Source of the DNA: Acinetobacter sp. UBA6641
Lineage (GTDB): Bacteria; Pseudomonadota; Gammaproteobacteria; Pseudomonadales; Moraxellaceae
Length of the DNA: 7,349 bases
Direction of reading: 5' to 3'
Assembly: GCA_002455755.1 (NCBI GenBank)
Contig: DKLL01000172.1
Coordinates: 43,925-51,273, forward strand
The notes beneath the pieces were generated by a model. The model was not told where the DNA came from and did not search any database. It saw only the letters and a list, made by a program, of their open reading frames with translations. Every line of letters starts with the position of its first letter. The first letter of the stretch is position 1. Shown one piece after another: positions 1-6,276 of the stretch. Both the position numbers and the translations under genes were made by a program.

Positions 1-3000
1 ATCAAAATTTTTCGGGTAATGTGCAGACTCCAACATCGATTTATACACCTGTAGATACCTATTACCAATGTATTAGCTGGCGATCTACAGATTTTACCAA
101 TGGCGTTCAATATTGCGGAACTGGAGACACCAGCCAACGTACCAGTATTAGTACAGCTTACTGGACAAATTTAGGAACGACTGAACCTTCAGATTTTGCT
201 GGAGATGGTACTGAGACGGTTTCAGGTGTGTTGTATTCTTATACGCTAGGAATGCAGTTAGGACCAAATGCTGATAGCGGTTTTGATTCTTCTATTGCTG
301 GTGTTAAAGATGGCCTCAAGTATATTTCTCCACTACCGGCAGAAGCTGATCGTGTAAGTTGCGATGGGCAAGGGATATATGTTTTGTCTGATGGTGAAGC
401 AAACAATTCAAGTGTTGCGCGTTCTAAATCTATTATGTCGGCTGCATTAGAAAGTTATGGGGCGAGTTTTAGTTGTCCTTCTAGTGGAGGATTAGATACT
501 GGATCTACTGCGTCTTGGCACTGTATGGGTGAATTAGCAAAGAAACTTTTCAATAAGGCGAGTAATCCTGCTGGCGTGTCTATTCAAACTGCATTTGTTG
601 GTTTTGGTAGTGATTTTAATAGCTTGACACAAACACATGTTAAGCAAGCATGTAAATTAAGCTCAAGAACACAAAGTGATCGTACAGGGGATGATGCCTG
701 TTCTCCTAATCAGGGAACGAATGCAGTAGCAAATCCTGGCTATGGTAATGGTGGTTTTTTTACCACACAGACTGCTGAGGGTGTTACAAATAGTGTAATC
801 GCATTTATCAATAACTTGGGTCCAACACCTTTAGCTCCATTAACCACAGGAGCTATTTCTGTCCCTGCTGATGCACTCAGTCCATCAGGTTTACAGCCCT
901 ATGGCTATTTACGTGCTTTGGAGCCTGATCCGCAAAGTGGCAAACTGGCATGGGCAGGGAACTTGAAACGTTATAAAGTATTGACGGCAGGTGCAAACGC
1001 AGGTGCTTTTGCAGGGGCAGACAGTGCTACTCTGGTTTATAATGCAGATGGTTCATTTAAAACCGGAACGAAAGATTTGTGGAATAGTGCTGCTGTTTAT
1101 AACAATAAAAGTTATAACGATGGCGGTATTATTGGTTTAGGTGGTGCATATTCTCGGGTGCCTATGCCAATCAATGGGCAAGCCGAGGATTTAACGGTTA
1201 CACCTCCCAAATATGCATTTACTGCAAATCCAAACGGTTTACGTAAACTCTTTACCGATGTTGCTGAAACAGGGGGATCTACTCTGGCAGGAGCCAGTAA
1301 TGGTGCAAGTCTATTACGCATTCCAGAAGGGCCTTTGCCAGCAACAAATACAGCAACATACGTGCTTAATAAGTTTAATAATCAAACCACGTTAAAAGAT
1401 ATGCCTTTGTCAGCTAGGCAAGCATTGTTGAATTATTTAGGTTATAGCGTGCCTTTAGATGAGACTGCTACGACATTACCAACCACATTACCTATTTCAG
1501 CGACGCCTCATCTAGCTATGGGGGGAAGTATTCATTCTTTCCCAGTTCAGATGACTTATTCAGGTACTTTAGATGCTTCGGGGAATTTAACATCGACTCG
1601 TAGTCAATCTATCCTCTACGGTACCATGGAAGGTGGTTTGCATATTGTTGATAGCAGCACAGGTGTAGAACAAATGGTGTTTGTACCTGCTGAATTGCTT
1701 CGCAATACGACTACATCAAAAGCGTTAGTTAAAGCTCAAACTGATTTAAATGCACCACAAGCAGGCTTGGATGGTGCATGGGTTGCTGATTCATTATATG
1801 TTGCTCAAAAAGCAAGTTCTTCGACCGAATCGAACTCAGTTAAAGCAAGCCGCATGAATATATACGGCGGTTTAAGAATGGGAGGAGAAAGTTATTACGG
1901 CTTAAATGTGCTAGATCCAACTGCACCCAAGTTTTTATTTAGAGTAGGCCGAGATCAAGCTAACTTTAGTCGTATGGGACAGTCCTGGTCTAAACCTGTA
2001 CTTGCAAACATTCGTTATAACAATCAAATTAAACGTGTCATGATTGTTGGTGGTGGGTATGATGCCTGTTATGAAGATCCTACATTTACTCTGGCAACCA
2101 CTGGCGATAATTCATCTTGTACTACCAAAACTAAAGCTCAAGGTAATGCGGTTTATGTTATTGATGCGACTACCGGGGCACGTTTATGGTGGGCAAGTGA
2201 TACGGGGGCAGATACAAATAATACAAATATGAAGCATAGTATTGTAAGCCGTATTAGTGCAATTGACCGTAATGGGGATGGTTTGGTTGACCATTTGTAT
2301 TTTGGTGATTTGGGTGGTCAAGTTTTTCGTGCAGATTTGAACAATACCGCAGGGACTACAACTGCAAACTTTGGTAAACGAGTTGTACGTTTAGCAAACT
2401 TGGCAACGGATTCATCTGGTGTAGCATTAACTGACGGTAAAAATCCACGTTTTTACGAAGCACCAACTGTGACAATTCATGATCAAGGTGCAACAAGCTT
2501 TATTGTGGTGGGTATTGCAGCTGGCAACCGTAGTACACCCCTAGATGTCTATCCTATTGTTGGTCGTGAGGGTATGCTGCCAGTAAATGCGTTGTCAGAC
2601 CGTCTTGTCAATAATGTCTACGGTTTGATTGACCGCGATTTTATTAAGAGAAATTTATTTACTGAAGCAAATAATCCAGATGGGACAGCTTTCTCTTTAT
2701 CAACTCAAAATGTAGATATGAGAACTTTACAGAAAGATCCTCAGTTATTAAGTGGAAATATTCCAAATATTTTCATTGGGACATCTGCTACTAAGAATGG
2801 TTGGTATCGTTCACTTTCAAGTAATAGTCTAGGGCAAGAACGCGCTGATAATAGTTTCCGTATCAAAGGTGGGGTGAAAGCATTTGAAGAACCAATTGCA
2901 TTGACTGGTAATTTGATTGTCCCTGTTTACGATCCACAAGGCACAGGAATCGCACCTCAAAATCCATGTTTGCCACGAGTTGTCGGTGAAACAAATCGTC

Positions 3001-3296
3001 AGCGTTATTGCTTGCCGTATGGAGTCTGCGTAAATTCAGATGGCACAGTTAATAGAAATGCTGAAGAGGATACTGGTTTTAAAACTAAGACTATTGGTTG
3101 TCCGGCAGGGGTAAGAGAATGTAATGATAATACTCTTGGGGCAGGAATTGTGGGAGTTACCCCAGCCCCAATAACAGAGCCGACGGATGGATCATCTCCT
3201 GATTTTACGATTGCAGGTAATGAAAAAGGAACTGGAAAATGGCAATGTATTCCAACCATTAATCCGACACGATGGTATGAAAAATGGAAAAAATAA
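1..3296 (+). CDS. comC: PilY1/ComC-type pilus-tip adhesin and competence factor, 5' end outside window
   Basis: This is a large envelope protein of the PilY1/PilC family, which sits at the tip of type IV pili and supports pilus extension, adhesion and, in Acinetobacter (ComC), natural transformation. The frame is open to the left edge (first whole codon at 3-5). The GTG at 21 is only an internal valine, so the true start, signal peptide and first part of the von Willebrand A domain are missing. Numbering from codon 21: a vWA-like strand with S-D-G-E lies at residues 123-126. The C-terminal beta-propeller begins around 530 with the family motif YGTMEGGLHIVD. A calcium loop D-R-N-G-D-G-L-V-D lies at 749-757, equivalent to the PilY1 site that governs pilus retraction. 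After a GWYRSL motif comes a six-cysteine tail (983, 997, 1003, 1027, 1034, 1076). The 3' end overlaps comE by 13 bp. The family assignment is firm; the symbol comC rather than pilY1 follows Acinetobacter usage. Confidence 0.93.
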   Translation, partial: QNFSGNVQTPTSIYTPVDTYYQCISWRSTDFTNGVQYCGTGDTSQRTSISTAYWTNLGTTEPSDFAGDGTETVSGVLYSYTLGMQLGPNADSGFDSSIAGVKDGLKYISPLPAEADRVSCDGQGIYVLSDGEANNSSVARSKSIMSAALESYGASFSCPSSGGLDTGSTASWHCMGELAKKLFNKASNPAGVSIQTAFVGFGSDFNSLTQTHVKQACKLSSRTQSDRTGDDACSPNQGTNAVANPGYGNGGFFTTQTAEGVTNSVIAFINNLGPTPLAPLTTGAISVPADALSPSGLQPYGYLRALEPDPQSGKLAWAGNLKRYKVLTAGANAGAFAGADSATLVYNADGSFKTGTKDLWNSAAVYNNKSYNDGGIIGLGGAYSRVPMPINGQAEDLTVTPPKYAFTANPNGLRKLFTDVAETGGSTLAGASNGASLLRIPEGPLPATNTATYVLNKFNNQTTLKDMPLSARQALLNYLGYSVPLDETATTLPTTLPISATPHLAMGGSIHSFPVQMTYSGTLDASGNLTSTRSQSILYGTMEGGLHIVDSSTGVEQMVFVPAELLRNTTTSKALVKAQTDLNAPQAGLDGAWVADSLYVAQKASSSTESNSVKASRMNIYGGLRMGGESYYGLNVLDPTAPKFLFRVGRDQANFSRMGQSWSKPVLANIRYNNQIKRVMIVGGGYDACYEDPTFTLATTGDNSSCTTKTKAQGNAVYVIDATTGARLWWASDTGADTNNTNMKHSIVSRISAIDRNGDGLVDHLYFGDLGGQVFRADLNNTAGTTTANFGKRVVRLANLATDSSGVALTDGKNPRFYEAPTVTIHDQGATSFIVVGIAAGNRSTPLDVYPIVGREGMLPVNALSDRLVNNVYGLIDRDFIKRNLFTEANNPDGTAFSLSTQNVDMRTLQKDPQLLSGNIPNIFIGTSATKNGWYRSLSSNSLGQERADNSFRIKGGVKAFEEPIALTGNLIVPVYDPQGTGIAPQNPCLPRVVGETNRQRYCLPYGVCVNSDGTVNRNAEEDTGFKTKTIGCPAGVRECNDNTLGAGIVGVTPAPITEPTDGSSPDFTIAGNEKGTGKWQCIPTINPTRWYEKWKK

Positions 3297-3886
3297 TTAA
3301 ATATAATAAAGAATTTTCCCAAACGGCTTATCTGTTTAGCCGGTTGGGAGGATTTTCAAAAGGATTTACTTTAATTGAGTTAATAGTTGTATTGGTGATT
3401 ATTAGTATATTTGCAGCATTTACTATTCCTAGCTATCAGGAATATGTTCGGAGATCAGATGCCTCTATGGCACAACAAGAAATGCAAAAGATTGCTGAGC
3501 AATTGGAGCGTCATAAAGCAAAGAATTTTACTTATAGAGGGTTTAATCCTAATTTTTTGTATGGGGAAAGTAGCCTGATGTCTTCAGTCACTTTGCCTAG
3601 AGGAGTATCAGGTTCTCGTATAAAATACACAATTACAATTCAAGATGGAGATGATCCATCTAAATTGTTAACTTCTGTAGATGCAAGCACGCCACCAAAA
3701 CCTGATGTAAGGGGACGGATATGGGTAATGAAAGCAGAAACTAATGATACAAAAAATTATAATTTTTTGATGAGTAGTAATGGTGTACGTTGTAAAAACA
3801 GAGCCAAGGAACTTCTTGAATATAAAAACAGTAATACACAGCAAGCTAGTTGTGGCTCTGTAGCAACTGGAAGTGAAGAGTGGTGA
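3284..3886 (+). CDS. comE: Type IV pilin-like protein ComE (PilE/ComP-like minor pilin)
   Basis: This is a prepilin that would be cleaved by PilD and assembled as a minor component of the type IV/competence pilus in the inner membrane and periplasm. The class III signal is clear: G27 | F28-T-L-I-E32, followed by a hydrophobic helix to about residue 48 and PSYQEY. The conserved +5 glutamate is E32. The globular part carries a late cysteine pair (C170, C190), the usual disulfide loop of pilins. The gene overlaps comC by 13 bp, so it is probably translationally coupled; no good Shine-Dalgarno precedes the ATG at 3284. That ATG gives a 27-residue leader, far longer than the 5-10 residues usual in type IVa pilins. 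An in-frame TTG at 3344 would give a normal 7-residue leader but also lacks an upstream Shine-Dalgarno. The start is therefore uncertain. ComE follows from the order comC-comE-comF-rpsP known in Acinetobacter; pilin identity is near certain. Confidence 0.88.
   Translation: MEKIIKYNKEFSQTAYLFSRLGGFSKGFTLIELIVVLVIISIFAAFTIPSYQEYVRRSDASMAQQEMQKIAEQLERHKAKNFTYRGFNPNFLYGESSLMSSVTLPRGVSGSRIKYTITIQDGDDPSKLLTSVDASTPPKPDVRGRIWVMKAETNDTKNYNFLMSSNGVRCKNRAKELLEYKNSNTQQASCGSVATGSEEW
3310..3356 (+). repeat. Long imperfect inverted repeat / RNA hairpin in the comE leader region
   Basis: The DNA arms 3317-3328 and 3338-3349 are complementary over 12 positions with a single A/G mismatch (3322 against 3344). 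They enclose a 9-nt loop at 3329-3337. In RNA, with G-U pairs allowed, the stem extends to 3310/3356, giving about 19 pairs. It lies wholly within the 5' part of the comE reading frame, between the upstream ATG and the prepilin cleavage site, and covers the alternative TTG start. No run of T follows, so it is not a standard terminator. A role in setting comE translation, or mRNA stability between comC and comE, is inference. Confidence 0.6.
3869..3873 (+). promoter_or_regulatory. Shine-Dalgarno candidate for comF
   Basis: GGAAG lies six bases before the GTG at 3880, inside the end of comE, and favours that start. The alternative ATG at 3892 has only GAG (3878-3880) at a long distance, or GGTG close by. 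Because either start leaves the mature pilin unchanged, the choice only alters the leader from nine residues to five. Confidence 0.4.
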
Positions 3887-4347
3887 AATATATGTATAAA
3901 AGAGGTTTTACGCTTATAGAGTTAATGATAGTTATTGTTATCATTAGTATTTTAGCGGCTATGGCCTATCCCTCGTACACCAATTATAAAGTTCGAACAG
4001 ATCGTGTTAATGCTCAGTCAGAAATGCTACAAATAGCACGGAATTTAGAAACTTATAAAATGGCAAATAATAATTACGCTGGGCGTACGACCATAAATGT
4101 TTATGGCGCTAATACAATACCACAAACGAACCCGCTTTATGACATTGTATTAACAGATATAAATAATACAGCTTTGACTTCAAATACAGCACAGATACGA
4201 ACTTGGTTGTTAATTGCAAAGCCTAGATCCGGAACTACGCAAGCTAATAATGGTTGGATTTGTTTAAACGACCAAGGACAAAAATTCTGGGCCAAGGGTG
4301 CCACAGCATGTGCCCTATCAGCCACCTCAAACTGGGACGGCCGTTAA
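3880..4347 (+). CDS. comF: Type IV pilin-like protein ComF (PilE/ComP-like minor pilin)
   Basis: This is a second prepilin of the competence pilus, a tandem paralogue of ComE. The cleavage motif is R-G9 | F10-T-L-I-E14, with a long hydrophobic helix to about residue 29 and then the shared PSY motif; the following stretch aligns with ComE without gaps. The C-terminal half has the PilE/ComP pattern: a tryptophan strand (TWLLIAKP), then N-G-W-I-C128, a D-Q-G-Q-K turn and C144, so C128-C144 should form the D-region disulfide. The GTG at 3880 overlaps the comE stop by 7 bp; the ATG at 3892 would instead leave a 5-bp gap and a 5-residue leader. Both are normal for the family. In Acinetobacter baylyi ComE and ComF are pilin-like transformation factors beside ComC, and the position before rpsP fits. 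No terminator follows the stop codon. Confidence 0.9.
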   Translation: MVKYMYKRGFTLIELMIVIVIISILAAMAYPSYTNYKVRTDRVNAQSEMLQIARNLETYKMANNNYAGRTTINVYGANTIPQTNPLYDIVLTDINNTALTSNTAQIRTWLLIAKPRSGTTQANNGWICLNDQGQKFWAKGATACALSATSNWDGR

Positions 4348-4360
4348 AATAAATTCAAAC

Positions 4361-4369
4361 TGTGGATAA
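4361..4369 (-). promoter_or_regulatory. Perfect DnaA-box consensus match upstream of rpsP promoter
   Basis: Read on the minus strand this is TTATCCACA, identical to the high-affinity DnaA box. It lies 13 bases after the comF stop and eight bases before the proposed -35 element. A weaker 7-of-9 match in the same orientation lies at 4458-4466. Direct control of the operon by DnaA is inference; a chance match is possible in AT-rich intergenic DNA, though unlikely for nine exact bases in a 144-bp gap. Confidence 0.5.
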
Positions 4370-4377
4370 CCTAAAAT

Positions 4378-4405
4378 TTGATCTTTCTTTCAGGGCAAAT
4401 ATAAC
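4378..4405 (+). promoter_or_regulatory. Probable sigma70 promoter of the rpsP-rimM-trmD-rplS operon
   Basis: A -35 element TTGATC (4378-4383) and a -10 element TATAAC (4400-4405) are separated by 16 bp. Transcription would begin near 4411-4413, leaving a 5' UTR of about 80 nt before rpsP. It is the best promoter-like pair in the only sizeable gap ahead of the operon. The -10 lies between the arms of the inverted repeat at 4392-4420. Confidence 0.6.
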
Positions 4406-4420
4406 GTAAAATATTGCCCT
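4392..4420. repeat. Inverted repeat bracketing the rpsP -10 box (possible operator)
   Basis: AGGGCAA (4392-4398) and TTGCCCT (4414-4420) are perfect 7-bp inverted copies with 15 bp between them. Their centres are 22 bp apart, about two helical turns, as for a site bound by a protein dimer on one face. The spacer holds the -10 box. The arms could also pair in read-through RNA from comF (ten pairs with one bulge), but no T-run follows, so termination is unlikely. No known regulator site was recognised. Confidence 0.45.
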
Positions 4421-4441
4421 CTATGAAAGGGGTTTGAAATC

Positions 4442-4458
4442 GTATCGATGGTCGATAC
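4442..4458 (+). promoter_or_regulatory. Perfect short hairpin in the rpsP 5' UTR
   Basis: GTATCGA (4442-4448) pairs perfectly with TCGATAC (4452-4458) around a TGG loop. It would sit about 30 nt into the leader transcript from the proposed promoter and 33 nt before the rpsP start codon. A four-residue minigene (ATG at 4459, TAA at 4471-4473) follows directly. The rpsP Shine-Dalgarno AAGG (4481-4484) stays outside the stem. Any role in translation or stability is inferred. Confidence 0.4.
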
Positions 4459-4491
4459 ATGGATAATCCGTAAAAACTATAAGGTTCTATC

Positions 4492-4749
4492 ATGGTTGTA
4501 ATTCGTCTAGCACGCGGTGGTGCTAAAAAACGTCCGTTCTATCAAATTATTGTAACTGATAGCCGCAATGCGCGTGACGGTCGTTTCATCGAACGTATTG
4601 GTTTCTTTAACCCTACAGCTCAAGGTAAAGCAGAAAAAGTTCGCTTAGATGCTGAACGTTTTGCACACTGGGTTGCTCAAGGTGCTCAACCATCTGAACG
4701 TGTTGCTTCTTTAGCTGCTCAAGCTAAGAAAGCTGCAGCTGCTGCATAA
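4492..4749 (+). CDS. rpsP: 30S ribosomal protein S16
   Basis: S16 binds 16S rRNA in the 5' and central domains and is needed for 30S assembly. The 85-residue product has the whole family signature: [19 protein letters not shown] at the N-terminus, then [19 protein letters not shown], and [10 protein letters not shown] around residues 65-74. The tail is alanine- and lysine-rich. Length is normal for Gammaproteobacteria. The ATG has AAGG seven bases upstream. It is the first gene of the classical rpsP-rimM-trmD-rplS operon, 28 bp ahead of rimM. The codons are more biased than in the neighbouring pilin genes, as expected for a highly expressed protein. Confidence 0.98.
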   Translation: MVVIRLARGGAKKRPFYQIIVTDSRNARDGRFIERIGFFNPTAQGKAEKVRLDAERFAHWVAQGAQPSERVASLAAQAKKAAAAA

Positions 4750-4777
4750 TTTTTGCAAATTAGGTAGTAGGTAGCCC

Positions 4778-5326
4778 ATGACACCAACACAGAATGTTCC
4801 CGAAGATCGTATTCAGATTGGACAGTTACGTTCAGCATATGGATTAAATGGGTGGCTCTGGGTCTATTCCAATACAGAACCTATGAGCAACATCTTCGAC
4901 TATCTTCCTTGGTACATTGAGACCAAAGCAGGTTGGCAAACAGTAGATGTAAAACGCTGGAAACCGCATGGCAAAGGCCTGGTTGTTTCGCTAAAAGGTG
5001 TGAGTGATCGCACTGCGGCAGATAACCTGGTAGGTGCAAATGTCTGGATTTCAAAAGCGCAGCTTCCAAAAGCAGGTGTGGACGAGTATTACTGGTCAGA
5101 TTTAAAAGGCTTAACTGTGTTGGGCTTAAATGAAGAAGAGCAGGAAGTCAATCTCGGTAAAATCCATGAACTGTTTGAGACAGGTGCCAATGATGTCATG
5201 GTGGTTCACGCAACGCCAGACAGTATTGACACTGAAGAACGTATGATTCCGTGGCATAAAGATGTGGTGCAGCGAGTTGATATTGAAGCTGGTCGTATCT
5301 ACGTCAATTGGGGCGTAGACTACTAA
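4778..5326 (+). CDS. rimM: Ribosome maturation factor RimM
   Basis: RimM binds the 30S subunit (through S19) and helps the 16S rRNA 3' head domain fold and mature. The protein is 182 residues, as usual. The N-terminal RimM beta-barrel (about 9-95) shows [13 protein letters not shown] and [17 protein letters not shown]. The C-terminal PRC-barrel (about 100-180) shows E-Y-Y-W-S-D-L (103-109), with the double tyrosine important for ribosome binding. It also has G-A-N-D-V (136-140) and the late M-I-P-W-H strand. AGG precedes the ATG by six bases. The gene stands between rpsP and trmD with 28-bp gaps on both sides, so it is cotranscribed. Confidence 0.97.
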   Translation: MTPTQNVPEDRIQIGQLRSAYGLNGWLWVYSNTEPMSNIFDYLPWYIETKAGWQTVDVKRWKPHGKGLVVSLKGVSDRTAADNLVGANVWISKAQLPKAGVDEYYWSDLKGLTVLGLNEEEQEVNLGKIHELFETGANDVMVVHATPDSIDTEERMIPWHKDVVQRVDIEAGRIYVNWGVDY

Positions 5327-5354
5327 GAATTTTCTGGAAATAAGGGAGTCTGCG

Positions 5355-6104
5355 ATGTTTTTTGCAGTCATTACGCTTTTTCCTGAAATGTTTGAAGCGA
5401 TTACAGCCTACGGTATTAGCGGGCGTGCGGCAAAACGTGAAATAGTACAAGTGACTTGTATTAATCCTCGCGATTATGCTGAGGGCAACTATAAAAGAGT
5501 GGATGAACGTCCATTTGGTGGTGGCCCGGGTATGGTGATGATGGCAGAACCTCTGTCAAAAGCAATTCAGCATGCCAAAGAGCTTGCCAGGCAAGCAGGA
5601 TGTGTTCAGGTTCCTGTGGTGTATATGTCTCCACAAGGAAAAACCTTAAACGAACTTGCAGTACAGCAATTTGTCGAATATGACGGATTGATTGTGTTGT
5701 GCGGACGTTATGAAGGGGTGGATGAACGTTTGATCCAGCAATATGTTGATCAGGAATGGTCAATTGGAGATTACGTTTTGTCTGGCGGTGAACTGCCTGC
5801 GATGGTTTTATTGGACAGTATCATTCGGAGACTTCCGGGTGCCATGTCTGATGAACAGTCCCATGTGCAAGACTCATTTGTGGATGGTCTTTTAGATTGC
5901 CCCCAATATACCAAGCCAGATCATTTTGAAGGTTTGGATGTGCCTGAAGTACTTAAATCGGGTCATCATGCAAATATTGAAAAATGGCGGTTTTTGCAGC
6001 GCTATCAGCGTACTTTGGAACGCCGGCCTGAGCTGGTTGAAAAGGTAGAGCTGACCAAGCAGCAAAAAAAGTGGCTAAAAGATTTGCAAGGTAATAAATC
6101 TTAA
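5355..6104 (+). CDS. trmD: tRNA (guanine-37-N1)-methyltransferase TrmD
   Basis: TrmD moves a methyl group from S-adenosylmethionine to N1 of G37, next to the anticodon of tRNAs reading CNN and some other codons, preventing +1 frameshifts. It is an essential SPOUT-fold dimer. The 249-residue length is typical. Visible motifs are P-F-G-G-G-P-G-M (53-60), G-R-Y-E-G-V-D-E-R (117-125) and [11 protein letters not shown] (136-146) of the trefoil knot that holds AdoMet. The Q-D-S-F-x-D-G-L-L segment (172-180) carries the likely general-base aspartate (D173). The tRNA-binding C-terminal domain shows Y-T-K-P and [19 protein letters not shown] (5344-5348) lies six bases before the ATG. All key residues are present. 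Confidence 0.98.
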   Translation: MFFAVITLFPEMFEAITAYGISGRAAKREIVQVTCINPRDYAEGNYKRVDERPFGGGPGMVMMAEPLSKAIQHAKELARQAGCVQVPVVYMSPQGKTLNELAVQQFVEYDGLIVLCGRYEGVDERLIQQYVDQEWSIGDYVLSGGELPAMVLLDSIIRRLPGAMSDEQSHVQDSFVDGLLDCPQYTKPDHFEGLDVPEVLKSGHHANIEKWRFLQRYQRTLERRPELVEKVELTKQQKKWLKDLQGNKS

Positions 6105-6124
6105 TTTATTCTCCGAGCACAATG

Positions 6125-6259
6125 AAAAGCTTGGTCTTTTGACTGAGTATTTAAATAGGCTCTTTATGCATTGAAGCGGTCAAGCATAAAGGGAAAGTTA
6201 ATCGGGTCTATGCGCTTTAGCCTCTAGCCCCAGTGGAAATCAGACCTCTTCTGCTCCAC
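6125..6259 (+). promoter_or_regulatory. Structured leader between trmD and rplS (serial hairpins)
   Basis: The 172-bp gap 6105-6276 has no gene but holds four consecutive potential hairpins. They are AAAAG/CTTTT at 6125-6129/6136-6140; the strongest stem at 6160-6193; a 7-position stem with one mismatch at 6204-6210/6225-6231; and a two-part stem at 6233-6259 (GTGGA/TCCAC outside, CAGA/TCTG inside). The last one ends six bases before the rplS Shine-Dalgarno GGAG (6266-6269). The first three genes of the operon are 28 bp apart, so this gap is exceptional. A TTGACT at 6139-6144 could be a -35 box, but only weak -10 sequences follow. An L19-responsive leader or an mRNA-processing site separating rplS from trmD expression is inference. 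Confidence 0.45.
6160..6193 (+). repeat. Strong hairpin within the rplS leader
   Basis: CTTTATGC (6162-6169) pairs perfectly with GCATAAAG (6184-6191); one U-G and one C-G pair extend it outward to 6160/6193. Above a single bulged A (6170), TTGA (6171-6174) pairs with TCAA (6180-6183) around a five-base AGCGG loop. It gives about 14 pairs. No T-run follows, so it is not a simple terminator. Confidence 0.55.
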
Positions 6260-6276
6260 AACATTGGAGATACCCC

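Noticed and set aside
21..23. GTG at 21 as the start of comC
   Set aside because: The frame is open upstream to the window edge (six whole codons) and the protein lacks a signal peptide at this point; it is an internal valine of a truncated gene.
3285..3298. A -1 frameshift at the A6 run fusing PilY1 to ComE
   Set aside because: The A run before the comC stop would allow a shift into the comE frame, but the heptamer is G-AAA-AAA rather than a canonical slippery site, and a PilY1-pilin fusion would bury the prepilin signal; ordinary start/stop overlap explains the arrangement.
3005..3322. Minus-strand open frame of 105 codons opposite the comC end
   Set aside because: It is antisense to a well-supported coding region, has no family features, and its hydrophobic N-terminus simply mirrors AT-rich sequence.
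4392..4420. The inverted repeat as a rho-independent terminator for comF
   Set aside because: The stem is only seven perfect pairs with a 15-base loop, and it is followed by CTATGAAA rather than a T-run.
5461..5763. Minus-strand open frame of 100 codons within trmD
   Set aside because: It lies opposite highly conserved trmD motifs and has no recognisable protein features.
6139..6168. A separate promoter for rplS using TTGACT as the -35
   Set aside because: The -35 is good but the possible -10 boxes at 17-18 bp (CTTTAT, TTTATG) match the consensus at only three of six positions; not listed as a feature.
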